Assembly: GCF_001673535.1 (NCBI RefSeq)
Contig: NZ_LZLY01000021.1
Location: 36,134 to 100,133 of the forward strand
DNA from: Mycobacterium sp. 1081908.1
Lineage (GTDB): Bacteria > Actinomycetota > Actinomycetes > Mycobacteriales > Mycobacteriaceae
Direction: 5' to 3'
Length of the DNA stretch: 64,000 nucleotides
A program made the position numbers and the translations under genes. Positions 46,738-55,639 of the stretch are shown here, piece by piece (positions within the stretch are counted from its first letter, which is position 1; each line of letters opens with the position of its first letter). Below the pieces are notes generated by a model. It made no database searches, was not told the origin of the DNA, and worked only from the letters and a program-made list of their open reading frames with translations.

Positions 46738-47418
46738 ATGAAGATCATCAAGACCGCCACCCTCGCGGTTCTTGCCGGCGCCGTCGCGCTGGGAGTGGCC
46801 GCACCGGCCGGCGCGGCTTCGGGCGCCACCTACGGCGACCCCGACGCCGCGGCCAAGTGGTGGCGATACCAGAAATACGACGACTGCGTGCTGATGGCGG
46901 CCGCCGATGTCGTCGGCCAGATGACCGGCAGGGAGCCCTCGGAGGATGCCGTCATCAAGAAAGCGCAGTCAACCCCCAGCACGACCCACCCCGGATCCAT
47001 ATACATCAAGCCCGCCGATTCCCGAAACCCGAATTCGGGCCAGGGCACCATGTTCGCCGATGTCCCGACGCTACTGGCGCAGTACAAGGTCGGCGCCGTC
47101 GTCACCGACCGGAAACACGCCGCGGCGGACGGGGTACCCGGCGGCATCCAGGGAATCGAGCAGGAACTGGGCACCGGCCACAAGGTGATCGTCAGCGTCA
47201 ACGCCGAAATGATCTGGAACGTCCCCGTCGACACGAAGGACGAGAACGGCAACCCGGTCGGCGACCACGCCGTGGTTGTGACCGGCGTCGACACCGCCTA
47301 CGGCATCGTCCATCTCAACGACAGCGGTAACTCGAAGGGCCGAGACGAGCAGATCCCCATGGCGCTCTTCCTCAAGGCGTGGAACACCAGCGACGACTTG
47401 ATTGTCGTCAGCACCTGA
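46738..47418 (+). CDS. Secreted C39-like cysteine peptidase, second copy
   Basis: 226 residues; signal peptide, then YQKYDDCVLMAAADVVGQMTG with the single catalytic-type cysteine, GDHAVVVTGVD with the His, and VHLNDSGNSKGRDEQIP. It is closely similar along its whole length to the gene at 44261 (GHKVIVSVNAEMIW and ELIW). The start is ATG 46738, with AAAAGGA 6 bases before. The 72-base gap downstream holds the promoter block of the first kinase. Confidence 0.82.
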   Translation: MKIIKTATLAVLAGAVALGVAAPAGAASGATYGDPDAAAKWWRYQKYDDCVLMAAADVVGQMTGREPSEDAVIKKAQSTPSTTHPGSIYIKPADSRNPNSGQGTMFADVPTLLAQYKVGAVVTDRKHAAADGVPGGIQGIEQELGTGHKVIVSVNAEMIWNVPVDTKDENGNPVGDHAVVVTGVDTAYGIVHLNDSGNSKGRDEQIPMALFLKAWNTSDDLIVVST

Positions 47419-47451
47419 CGCGCCGCGGACGGCCGGCCATGCCGGAGCGGA

Positions 47452-47470
47452 TTGATATGGTCGGCGGGTC
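47452..47470 (+). promoter_or_regulatory. 19-base block upstream of first PknH-like kinase
   Basis: TTGATATGGTCGGCGGGTC is identical to 49891-49909 before pknH. Both are 20-25 bases before the start codon. TATGGT within it fits a -10 element. Confidence 0.6.
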
Positions 47471-47489
47471 GCGGTTGTTGGGAGGAACG

Positions 47490-49208
47490 ATGAGCGGGGC
47501 GCCGGGCTCGCGGGTCGGGTCGATGTTCGGACCCTACGAGCTCAAGCGGGCCCTGGGCCACGGCGGAATGGGCGAGGTCTACGAGGCCGAACACACCGTC
47601 AAGGGGTGGACCGTCGCGCTCAAGCTGATGTCGGAATCGGTCAGCAGCGACCCGGTGTTCCGCGAGCGGATGAGGCGCGAAGCCCGCATCACGGGCCGTT
47701 TGCAGGAACCCCACGTGGTGCCCATCCACGACTATGGCGAGATCGACGGGCAAATGTATTTGGAGATGCGCCTGATCGAGGGCACCGATCTCGGGACTTT
47801 GCTCAAAAAGTTCGGTTCGCTGAGCCCGCCCCGCGCGGTGGCCATCATCACCCAGATCGCCTCCGCGCTGGACGCCGCCCACGCCGCCGAGGTGACGCAC
47901 CGCGACGTCAAGCCGGCCAACATCCTGGTCACCCGCGACGACTTCGCCTACCTGGTCGACTTCGGCATCGCCAGCGCGAAGACCGACGAGAAGCTCACCC
48001 AGCTCGGCACCGCGGTGGGCACCTGGAAATACATGGCGCCCGAACGGTTTTCCGAGGACGAGGTGGACTACCGCGCCGACGTCTACTCCCTGGCGTGCGT
48101 GTTGTTCGAGTGCCTGACCGGGTCGCCGCCCTACGCATCCGACAGCGCCGGGGTGCTGGTCAACGCCCACCAGATGAAGCCCATCCCCCAGCCCAGCGCC
48201 AAGCGTTCGGGCGTTCCCCGGGCCTTCGACGGGGTGATCGCCCGCGGCATGGCCAAGAAGCCCGAGGCCCGCTACCGCAGCGCCGGTGATCTGGCCCGCG
48301 CCGCCCACGACGCGCTCACCAACCCCGATCAGACCCAGGCGGTCAACATCCTGCGCCACGGGGAGGAGTCCACGCTGCCGGGGCTGAAGGGGCCTCACGG
48401 CGTCGTTCCGCCCGCGCGGCCCGCGCCGGCCCGGAACCCCGCCCCCGACAGCGGACCCATTCCGCGCGCGGCCCCGCCCCCGCCGAATCTTGCGCCCCGC
48501 CAGCCCCAGTGGACCGGTCCGCCACCACAGTTCGCCGGCCCGCCAGCCTTCGGCCATGGGCATCCGCCGGAACCACCGCGCAGGCGCAACCCGTGGGTCA
48601 TCGTCGCCGGCGCGGCCGCCGCCGTCGTCGTCCTCGTCGCCGCGGCGATCGGCATCTCGATGGCCGCCGGCAACGACGACAGCGAAACGCCCAACGCGGC
48701 CACCACCACGACCACGACCACGACCACCACGAGGACGACCACCCGCACCACCGTGGCGCCGACGTCGACCCCGCCCCCCGGCGCCGCGACCAAGCTGCTG
48801 GGCCTGCTGCCCGCGGGCTATCCGCCCGGCACCTGCAAGCTGGAGGGCCAACCGATGCCGGGCGCCAGCGTCTCGGTCATGTGCGGGCAAAACACCGAAC
48901 CCAACGGCCCCAACGTCGGCGAATACGGGCTGTTCACGGATCTCAAGGGGCTGCAGGACGCGTTCAACGGCTACATGGAGGCCGCCACGACCGTCAAGTG
49001 CCCCGGGGACAAGGCCTCACCGGGCACCTGGTGGCACAACAAGGACCCGAACACCATCCTCGGTCAGATCGGGTGCGCGAACTACAAAGGCAATGAGCCG
49101 CAGGTGATGTGGACCAACCAGCAGACCATGGTGATGGCGGTCGTCGGCGGGGACCAGCAGGGCCCGAACCTCGATCAGCTGTACAAGTGGTGGGCCGCCC
49201 ATTCCTAG
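47490..49208 (+). CDS. PknH-like Ser/Thr protein kinase with a different sensor domain
   Basis: 572 residues. Kinase domain 1-280: GHGGMGEVYEAEH, catalytic lysine K45, HRDVKPANI, DFGIAS and the activation loop TQLGTAVGTWKYMAPERF. Proline-rich linker, one membrane helix (about 368-395), then a poly-Thr/Arg run and an extracellular domain of about 130 residues with four cysteines (GTCKL, VMCGQ, VKCPG and IGCANY). That domain does not look like PknH_C. ATG 47490 follows GGAGGA. Probably a second EmbR-linked receptor kinase, by position. Confidence 0.92.
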   Translation: MSGAPGSRVGSMFGPYELKRALGHGGMGEVYEAEHTVKGWTVALKLMSESVSSDPVFRERMRREARITGRLQEPHVVPIHDYGEIDGQMYLEMRLIEGTDLGTLLKKFGSLSPPRAVAIITQIASALDAAHAAEVTHRDVKPANILVTRDDFAYLVDFGIASAKTDEKLTQLGTAVGTWKYMAPERFSEDEVDYRADVYSLACVLFECLTGSPPYASDSAGVLVNAHQMKPIPQPSAKRSGVPRAFDGVIARGMAKKPEARYRSAGDLARAAHDALTNPDQTQAVNILRHGEESTLPGLKGPHGVVPPARPAPARNPAPDSGPIPRAAPPPPNLAPRQPQWTGPPPQFAGPPAFGHGHPPEPPRRRNPWVIVAGAAAAVVVLVAAAIGISMAAGNDDSETPNAATTTTTTTTTTRTTTRTTVAPTSTPPPGAATKLLGLLPAGYPPGTCKLEGQPMPGASVSVMCGQNTEPNGPNVGEYGLFTDLKGLQDAFNGYMEAATTVKCPGDKASPGTWWHNKDPNTILGQIGCANYKGNEPQVMWTNQQTMVMAVVGGDQQGPNLDQLYKWWAAHS

Positions 49209-49840
49209 TGAAACTCGCCTGGGACCACAACGCGTATTACCAGCGGGTGCTGCTGGACCAGCTGCCGCGGCCGTGCGGGCGGGTGCTCGACGTCGGTTGT
49301 GGCGCGGGGGCATTCGCGGCGCGACTGGCCGGCAGCGCCCAGCACGTCGACGCGGTCGACAAGTCGGCGGCGATGATCGAGGCGGCCCGCCGCCGCGCCC
49401 CGGCCAACGTCACCCCCATCCTCGCCGACGTGCTGCAGCTGCCCTTGCCGGCGGATCACTACGACGCGATCGTGTCGATCACGACGCTGCATCACCTGCC
49501 GCTCGCCGAGGCCCTGCGGCACCTGGCGCCGGCGCTGCGCCCGGGCGGCGTGCTGGCCGCGGTGGTCCTGCCGCGGGTGGACCTGCCCCGCGAGGCACCC
49601 ACCGAAGTCGTTGCGGCGGCGGCCAATCGGGCGTTGGGCGCGCTCTTCGCCGCGCTCAGGGCGGCGGGCTCCGGCGGCTGGTACGGCGTGGACCCGGTCA
49701 ACGAGGCGATGCCGAAGGTCCTCGACGCGCCGCTGACGACCCGGCAGGCCCGCGCGGCCGCGGCCGCCACCCTGCCCGGCGCCCGCGTGCGCCGGCTGCT
49801 TTTCTGGCGTTACCTCCTGCTGTGGCGGCGCCAGCGGTAA
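49208..49840 (+). CDS. Class I SAM-dependent methyltransferase
   Basis: 210 residues with Rossmann motif I VLDVGCGAGAFAARLAG, motif II VDAVDKSAAMIEAA, and VSITTLHHLPLAEALRHLAPALRPGGVLA (motifs for a type 11-like methyltransferase). Substrate unknown. The GTG start shares a base with the upstream kinase stop (TAGTG), so it is translationally coupled to it. Sits between the two kinase genes. Confidence 0.9.
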   Translation: MKLAWDHNAYYQRVLLDQLPRPCGRVLDVGCGAGAFAARLAGSAQHVDAVDKSAAMIEAARRRAPANVTPILADVLQLPLPADHYDAIVSITTLHHLPLAEALRHLAPALRPGGVLAAVVLPRVDLPREAPTEVVAAAANRALGALFAALRAAGSGGWYGVDPVNEAMPKVLDAPLTTRQARAAAAATLPGARVRRLLFWRYLLLWRRQR

Positions 49841-49890
49841 CAATCATTGCTGAGCCGCGGCTCGCGGCAGGCCGCTCGGGGCGGACGGTG

Positions 49891-49909
49891 TTGATATGGT
49901 CGGCGGGTC
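49891..49909 (+). promoter_or_regulatory. 19-base block upstream of pknH
   Basis: Same 19 bases as 47452-47470. The pknH ATG at 49934 is 24 bases after it, preceded by GGAGGG. Confidence 0.6.
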
Positions 49910-49933
49910 CGGGGTTGGTTTGGAGGGTCAGGG

Positions 49934-51817
49934 ATGAGCGACGCGCAGGCCTCACGGGTGGGCTCGATGTTCGGCCCCTATCACCTGAAACGGCTGCTGG
50001 GCCGCGGTGGCATGGGCGAGGTCTACGAGGCCGAGCACACCGTCAAGGAGTGGACGGTCGCCGTCAAGCTGATGTCCGACACGTTCAGCAAGGACCCGGT
50101 GTTTCGCGAACGGATGAAGCGCGAAGCCCGCATCGCCGGCCGTTTGCAGGAGCCGCACGTGGTGCCGATCCACGACTACGGCGAAATCGACGGCCAGATG
50201 TACATGGAGATGCGCCTGATCGAAGGCGTCGACCTGGACACCCTGCTCAAGAGGTTTGGCCCGCTGACCCCGCCGCGCGCGGTGGCCATCATCACCCAGA
50301 TCGCCTCCGCCCTGGACGCCGCCCACGCCGCCGGCGTGATGCACCGCGACGTCAAACCGCCCAACATCCTGGTCACCCGCGACGACTTCGCCTACCTGGT
50401 CGACTTCGGCATCGCCAGCGCGACCACCGATGAAAAGCTGACCCAGCTGGGCACCGCGGTGGGCACCTGGAAATACATGGCGCCCGAACGGTTTTCCAAC
50501 GACGAGGTCACCTACCGCGCCGACATCTACGCGCTGGGCTGCGTGCTGCACGAGGCCCTGACGGGGTCGCCGCCCTATCGCGCCGACAGCGCCAGCACCC
50601 TGGTGACCGCCCACCTGCTGGATCCCATCCCGAAGCCCAGCGACGTTCGCTCCGGCATCCCCCGGGCGTTCGACGCGGTGATCGCGCGGGGCATGGCGAA
50701 GAAACCCGAAGACCGCTACGCCAGCGCCGGCGATCTGGCGCTGGCCGCCCACGAGGCCCTCAGCGACCCCGATCAGGACCACGCCGACAACATCGTGCGC
50801 CGCAGCCAGGAAGCCACCCTGCCCGCGACCGCGCAGGCCAGCACCGCGGACGTCCCCGGCCCCACGCTGGCGGCCCCGCCGGTGACCCCGCCGCAACCGC
50901 AGGCCTCCACCCCACCGCCGCCGGCCTACCCCACGCCGCCCAGCTCCGGTCCCATTCCGCAGGCCGGCCAAACCCCGCGGCCCTGGGCGCCCGACAGCGG
51001 CCCCATGCCCGCCGCGAGTCAACCCGGCGCGCCGTACTACCAGGGCGGCAGCGGCAGCTGGAGCGGCCCGCCCCCGCAATTCACCGGCCCGGCGTCCGCG
51101 GGGTGGAATCAGCCGCCGTCCAAGCCCAAACGCAGCCCGTGGCCCATCGTCGCCGCCGTCGCCGCCGTGGTCGTCCTCGCCGTCGGCGCGGTCGGGGTAT
51201 GGCTGATCATCAAGCCCAAGCCGGCGCCGCCGCCCCCGGATCCCGTGCCGCCCAGCCGGCTCAGCGCGCTGCTGCTGGACCCGTCGGACATCAACAACAT
51301 CATGGGCGCCTCCGAGATGACGCCGGGTAAGCCCATCACGTCGATGGACACCTCCACGGTCACACTGTCGCTGCCGAACTGCCTGGGCGCGCTCTACACC
51401 AGCCAGGACCCCGTGTACGCGGGCACCGGCTACAGCGGAATCAGCGGGCTGGTGTCCTCAGAACCGGGCGACAACAACGACCACTGGGTGAACCAGGCCG
51501 CCGTCGCCTTTCCGTCCGCTGACAAGGCCAAGGCGTTCCTGCAGAGCTCGTCCGACAAGTGGAAGGGCTGCGCCGGCAAGACGGTGACCGTGACGAACAA
51601 AAGCAAGCAATACCGCTGGACGTTCGCCCAACTCAACGGCGGCCCGCCGAAGATCACCATGATCGACACGCAGGAAGGCGCCGACGGCTGGGAGTGCCAG
51701 CGCGCGATGGGCGTGGCGAACAACGTCATCGTCGACGTCAACGCGTGCGGCTATCACATCACCGATCAGGGCGGGCAGATCATCGACAGGATCCTCGCCA
51801 AGGTCGGCAACGAATGA
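49934..51817 (+). CDS. pknH: Ser/Thr protein kinase PknH
   Basis: 627 residues against 626 in M. tuberculosis. Kinase domain with K45, HRDVKPPNI, DFGIAS and LTQLGTAVGTWKYMAPERF; Pro/Ala/Thr-rich linker; membrane helix (about 402-427); and an extracellular PknH_C sensor domain whose four cysteines are in PNCLGAL, KGCAG, WECQR and NACGY. It phosphorylates EmbR in M. tuberculosis. ATG 49934 start. It is in the same strand as embR but separated by 3.8 kb of duplicated and inserted genes. Confidence 0.95.
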   Translation: MSDAQASRVGSMFGPYHLKRLLGRGGMGEVYEAEHTVKEWTVAVKLMSDTFSKDPVFRERMKREARIAGRLQEPHVVPIHDYGEIDGQMYMEMRLIEGVDLDTLLKRFGPLTPPRAVAIITQIASALDAAHAAGVMHRDVKPPNILVTRDDFAYLVDFGIASATTDEKLTQLGTAVGTWKYMAPERFSNDEVTYRADIYALGCVLHEALTGSPPYRADSASTLVTAHLLDPIPKPSDVRSGIPRAFDAVIARGMAKKPEDRYASAGDLALAAHEALSDPDQDHADNIVRRSQEATLPATAQASTADVPGPTLAAPPVTPPQPQASTPPPPAYPTPPSSGPIPQAGQTPRPWAPDSGPMPAASQPGAPYYQGGSGSWSGPPPQFTGPASAGWNQPPSKPKRSPWPIVAAVAAVVVLAVGAVGVWLIIKPKPAPPPPDPVPPSRLSALLLDPSDINNIMGASEMTPGKPITSMDTSTVTLSLPNCLGALYTSQDPVYAGTGYSGISGLVSSEPGDNNDHWVNQAAVAFPSADKAKAFLQSSSDKWKGCAGKTVTVTNKSKQYRWTFAQLNGGPPKITMIDTQEGADGWECQRAMGVANNVIVDVNACGYHITDQGGQIIDRILAKVGNE

Positions 51818-51834
51818 CCAAGCGGCCGTAGGGC

Positions 51835-52392
51835 TTACGACTGGAGGTCGGGCCCCTCGGCGCGCAGGTCGTCGACCGCCGACATGGCGTCGCGCAGCTT
51901 GGCCAGCCACTCCTCGGTGTGCTCGCCGACCAGCTTGACCGACCACGCGAGCGCGTCGGCGCGGGACCGCGCCACGCCGGCGTCGACCAGCGTGTCGAGC
52001 ACCTGGCGCTCGGGTTGCTTCAAGCGCGTCATCACCGGTACGGCGATGTGGGTGAACAGGATTCGCTCGCCGTTCACCTCCACGCCCCAGGAAACCTTGC
52101 GGCCGTAGCGATCCTGCGCCTCGTCGGCGATGCGCATTCGCTCGGAACGGGTCTCCTCGCGGAACCGGGATACCCGGCCTTCCGCGCGGGCCTCGCTCTG
52201 TTCCGTGCCGTCGGCCAGCTTGCCGATGACGGTGATCTCTTCGCGGTCGACGATGACGGTGGGGTCGCCGTCGAACCAGGTTTCCGGCAGGCGTCCGGCG
52301 AACCATTCCGCCGCGCCGCTCGCGTCGGGCTGCTGGGCCTGCTGCCAGCCGCCGGGGCGGCCGTAGCGCCTTTGGGTGTGATGCGTCTTCAT
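51835..52392 (-). CDS. Conserved hypothetical protein, at position of Rv1265
   Basis: 185 residues, no signal peptide or membrane segment. The beginning is polar (THHTQRRYGRPGGWQQAQQ), followed by TVIVDREEITVIGKLAD, then an Arg/Glu-rich stretch (SRFREETRSERMRIADEAQDRYG) and an alpha-helical C-terminus (LKQPERQVLDTLVDAGVARSRADALAW). The last part could be a ribbon-helix-helix-like or other DNA-binding unit, which is a guess. Between pknH and the cyclase gene as Rv1265 is in H37Rv. Three 8-base repeats precede its ATG. Confidence 0.75.
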   Translation of the reverse strand: MKTHHTQRRYGRPGGWQQAQQPDASGAAEWFAGRLPETWFDGDPTVIVDREEITVIGKLADGTEQSEARAEGRVSRFREETRSERMRIADEAQDRYGRKVSWGVEVNGERILFTHIAVPVMTRLKQPERQVLDTLVDAGVARSRADALAWSVKLVGEHTEEWLAKLRDAMSAVDDLRAEGPDLQS

Positions 52393-52420
52393 GATTACAT
52401 GATTACACCGTTACACCTGT
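52393..52420. repeat. Three tandem 8-base repeats before the gene at 51835
   Basis: TTACA recurs at 52395, 52403 and 52411, exactly 8 bases apart, directly ahead of the ATG (minus strand). The rest of the 252-base gap to the cyclase gene (52421-52644) has no open frame that I would call. Confidence 0.6.
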
Positions 52421-52644
52421 AATGGAATGCCGTTTCACCGGCAGCGAACGCGGGCCGGCCGGCGGGGCGCTTCCGATCTGGAAAAACCGTTGATATGGGC
52501 TGTTCGGAGTTGTATTTTTGGTAGCGAAGCAGGCCCGGAAGCGACCGATTCGAAGCGCTGGGAAACGGGGTAGGAAACCAGCCGCGTACGACCTAAGCGT
52601 CAAACGCCCCCTAGAGTCGCCCGGGCCTGCCTATGCGCCGCCGC

Positions 52645-53751
52645 CTATGCGTTGCCGCGGCGAATCCGGAACAGCTTGACCTCGTTCTTGATGCCCTTGA
52701 GGCGGCGCGCACCGGCAAACGAGCCCTGCAGATTCCCGCTGTCGCCGATGGCCTCCCAGACCGAGTCCGCGACCAGCACGGTGCCCGGGCGGGCCACGGC
52801 GGTGACCCGGCTTGCCACGTTGACCGGGCTGCCGAACCAATCGCCCGCCCGGCTGACCGCCATTCCGGAGGCCACGCCCGCCCGCAGCCGGGGGAAGTCG
52901 TTGTCGGTATCGACCGCCTCCACCAGCTTGAGCACGACGTCGAGCATGGGCAGCGGCTCGGGACAGACGAACATCGCCGCATCGCCGATCGTCTTGACGA
53001 AGCGCACCGGCGGCACGGTCACGTCCCGGGCGAGGTGGGCCAGCCGGTTGGCCAGGTGCCCCAGCTCCTCGGCCGACACCACCTCGCCCAACCGGGTGAA
53101 GCCGACGAGGTCGGCGAACGCGACGGTGATCTGACGCGCGCCGGGAAGCGGCTGGCCCGCGGCCCGCTCGGCGGCGTTGACGGCCTCGGTCTCCATCATG
53201 TGCCGCAGCTGCATGAACAGCATGTGCTGGATCATCGGGCCCAGCATCGGCGCGATCTGGCTGACCAATGCCTTTGAGGCCTGGGCGATTTCCAGCTCGG
53301 TGGCCCCCGGGCGCATGATCGTCGACAGGGCGGCATACCGCATGACCTCGGCGGCGCGGGACAGGCCCTCGGCGAGCACACGGACCACGAGCACCAATTG
53401 CTCGGGATCGAGCCCCAGCTCGACGAACCGCTGGGTGAAGGCGGCGGCCTCGCCGTCGGCGCGCATGTGCACCGCCGCGTCGGGGTCGTCGACCCGCACC
53501 AGGCCGATGGCGCGCTGCACTTGCTGCAGCAGCGCCAGGTCGACGCCGTAGGCCTCGCTGATCTCCCGGGTGGACACGTAGGTCCCGTCGTCGCCGATGA
53601 GGTGGCGGGTGGCCAGCAGCAGCGGCGGATTGGTGCTGCGGATCTCGTCGCGGGTGATGCCCTGATCCAGCAGCCACCTCACGAGTTCGGCCCGCTCGGC
53701 GCGGGCGTCGCCCTCGAGCCCCTCGAGCAGGTCGTCGATGTCGTCGTTCAC
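52645..53751 (-). CDS. Class III adenylate cyclase, pH-responsive type (Rv1264 orthologue)
   Basis: 368 residues. N-terminal regulatory helical domain (about 1-200), C-terminal cyclase (about 208-360): metal Asp in [21 protein letters not shown] with the second Asp, and [10 protein letters not shown] with the transition-state Asn/Arg. Rv1264 is known to be activated by acid pH through its N-terminal domain. It makes cAMP in the cytoplasm. It begins 10 bases after the amiB2 stop. Confidence 0.94.
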   Translation of the reverse strand: MNDDIDDLLEGLEGDARAERAELVRWLLDQGITRDEIRSTNPPLLLATRHLIGDDGTYVSTREISEAYGVDLALLQQVQRAIGLVRVDDPDAAVHMRADGEAAAFTQRFVELGLDPEQLVLVVRVLAEGLSRAAEVMRYAALSTIMRPGATELEIAQASKALVSQIAPMLGPMIQHMLFMQLRHMMETEAVNAAERAAGQPLPGARQITVAFADLVGFTRLGEVVSAEELGHLANRLAHLARDVTVPPVRFVKTIGDAAMFVCPEPLPMLDVVLKLVEAVDTDNDFPRLRAGVASGMAVSRAGDWFGSPVNVASRVTAVARPGTVLVADSVWEAIGDSGNLQGSFAGARRLKGIKNEVKLFRIRRGNA

Positions 53752-53761
53752 GAGGCGACCC

Positions 53762-55153
53762 CTAGGACACCGGCGGTCGCCGGTGGGCCCACGGCCGGGC
53801 GGCCTCGATCTGCGCCGACAGCGACAGCAGCGTCGCCTCGTCGTACGGACGGCCGACGAGCTGCACGGCGATCGGCAGGCCGTCGCCGTCGAGGTCCCAC
53901 GGCACGGCCGCGGCGGGCTGCCCGGTCAGGTTCCAGATGGGGAAGTACGGGACCTGCTGCGCCACCAGCAGCAGCGTCGAGACGGCGCCGCGGCGCCGGT
54001 AGGCGCCGATGCGGGAGGGGCCCGTGGCGTTGCCCGGCGTGACGACGACGTCGACGTCGTCGAAGATCGCCTGAATCCGGCCGGCCACCGCCGGCTCCGC
54101 GGCGCGGATCGCATCCATCCGGCGGTCGGAGAAGAGGGCGCCGCCGCGCGCCAGGTTGCGGGTCCGCGCTTCGAGGCGTTCGGGGTGGGCCTGCGCGTCC
54201 GCGTCGTCGCTGATGCCGCGCAGGAAGCGGGGCAGGTAGCTGGTCAGGACCGCCGCGGGCGGGTACTCGGGGTCGCGCGTGACGACCTCGTGCCCCAGGT
54301 CGCGCAGCAACGCGCCGGCCTCCTGCACGGCCGCCAGCTGCGCCTTGCCGACCCGGACGGGCACCGGCATCGGTCCCTTGGTGCTCAACGCAATTCGCAG
54401 CCGGCCGGGGTCGCGCCCGGCGGCGGCGACGAACTCGCCCTCGGGACCGGGCACCGTCGACGTCGCGTCCAGGAACGTCGCGGCGTCCCGCACCGAGCGG
54501 GCGATCGGGCCGTTGACGCTCAGCCCGTGCCACGCATTGTCGTGCGGCTCCAGCGAGACCCGATCGCGGTGCGGTTTCAGGCCGAACAACCCACACCACG
54601 ACGACGGGATGCGGATCGAGCCGCCGCCGTCGGATCCCAGCGCCAGCGGCGCCAGCCCGGCGGCCACCGCGGCCGCGCTGCCGCCGCTGCTACCGCCCGG
54701 GGTGCGCCTCAGGTCCCACGGGTTGCGGGTCGCGCCGAACGTCAGCGACTCGGTGAAGGGAAAGATCATCAGCTCGGGCACATTGGTTTTGCCGAGGACG
54801 ACCGCCCCCGCGGCGCGAAGCCGCCGGACCACCTCCGCGTCGGACGTCACCGCGGGCCGGTGCCCGCCGCTGCCGCACGCCGTCACCTCGCCGGCGACGT
54901 CGACGTCGTCCTTGATCGCGATCGGCACGCCGAGCAGCGGCAGCCGCTCCCCCGCGTCGAGGCGGTCCTGCGCCAAGGCGGCCTCGTAGCGCGCGGTGTC
55001 GGACAGCACCACGCGGTAGCAACGCAGCTCGCTGTCCAGCCGGGCGATCCGGTCCAGGTAGATTTCGAGCAGCTCCGGCGCGGTCAGTTCACCGTCGGCC
55101 AGCATCCGGGCCTGTTCGGCCGCGCCGGCGAAGGCGACCTCGCGAGCGTCCAC
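53762..55153 (-). CDS. amiB2: Amidase AmiB2
   Basis: 463 residues of the amidase signature family, orthologue of Rv1263. Catalytic triad: K81 in [13 protein letters not shown], the cis-Ser in [16 protein letters not shown], and the nucleophile Ser in [15 protein letters not shown]. No signal peptide. It hydrolyses an amide of unknown identity. GTG 55153 start; TACGCT ends 6 bases before. Divergent from the HIT gene, codirectional with the cyclase. Confidence 0.93.
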   Translation of the reverse strand: MDAREVAFAGAAEQARMLADGELTAPELLEIYLDRIARLDSELRCYRVVLSDTARYEAALAQDRLDAGERLPLLGVPIAIKDDVDVAGEVTACGSGGHRPAVTSDAEVVRRLRAAGAVVLGKTNVPELMIFPFTESLTFGATRNPWDLRRTPGGSSGGSAAAVAAGLAPLALGSDGGGSIRIPSSWCGLFGLKPHRDRVSLEPHDNAWHGLSVNGPIARSVRDAATFLDATSTVPGPEGEFVAAAGRDPGRLRIALSTKGPMPVPVRVGKAQLAAVQEAGALLRDLGHEVVTRDPEYPPAAVLTSYLPRFLRGISDDADAQAHPERLEARTRNLARGGALFSDRRMDAIRAAEPAVAGRIQAIFDDVDVVVTPGNATGPSRIGAYRRRGAVSTLLLVAQQVPYFPIWNLTGQPAAAVPWDLDGDGLPIAVQLVGRPYDEATLLSLSAQIEAARPWAHRRPPVS

Positions 55154-55159
55154 TGCGGC

Positions 55160-55193
55160 AGCGTATCCCCCGGGTGGCGGCGATCAGTACCGT
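55160..55193. promoter_or_regulatory. Divergent leaderless promoters, amiB2 and HIT genes
   Basis: Minus-strand TACGCT (55160-55165) ends 6 bases before the amiB2 GTG at 55153. Plus-strand TACCGT (55188-55193) ends 7 bases before the HIT ATG at 55201. Confidence 0.5.
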
Positions 55194-55200
55194 GGGCGAC

Positions 55201-55635
55201 ATGCCCTGTGTGTTCTGCGCGATCGTCGCCGGCGAGGCCCCGGCCCACCGGATCTACGAGGACGACGGATACCTGGCGATCCTCGACCTCCGCCCGTTCA
55301 CCCGCGGTCACACGCTGGTGATCCCGAAGCGTCACACCGTCGACCTCACCGACACCCCACCGCAGACGCTGGCCGACATGGCGACCATCGGCCAGCGGAT
55401 CGCGCGCGCCGCCCGCACGACGGAGCTGGCCGACGCGACGAACATCGCGATCAACGACGGCCGCCCCGCGTTCCAGTCGGTAATGCACATCCACCTGCAC
55501 GTGCTGCCGCGGCGCGAGGGCGACAAGCTCTCCTTCGCCAAGGGCATGCTGCTGCGCCGCGACCCGGACCGCGAGGCCACCGCGCTCATCCTGCGGGAGG
55601 CCGTGTCGCGCCTGAACGGGAGTCGGCCAGACTGA
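55201..55635 (+). CDS. HIT-family nucleotide hydrolase (Rv1262c-like)
   Basis: 144 residues. CVFCAIVAGEAPAHRIYEDDGYLAILD at the N-terminus, GHTLVIPKRH, NIAINDGRPAFQSVMHIHLHVLPR with the histidine triad HxHxH. Hydrolyses nucleotide conjugates such as AMP-lysine or Ap4A. Four bases before the next gene, so an operon. The zinc-type Cys pair (CVFC) is present. Confidence 0.93.
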   Translation: MPCVFCAIVAGEAPAHRIYEDDGYLAILDLRPFTRGHTLVIPKRHTVDLTDTPPQTLADMATIGQRIARAARTTELADATNIAINDGRPAFQSVMHIHLHVLPRREGDKLSFAKGMLLRRDPDREATALILREAVSRLNGSRPD

Positions 55636-55639
55636 ACCC

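Noticed and set aside
48700..48760. ACC/ACG-rich run in the first kinase gene as a possible microsatellite
   Set aside because: It encodes a Thr/Arg linker common in extracytoplasmic parts of mycobacterial kinases and is in frame.
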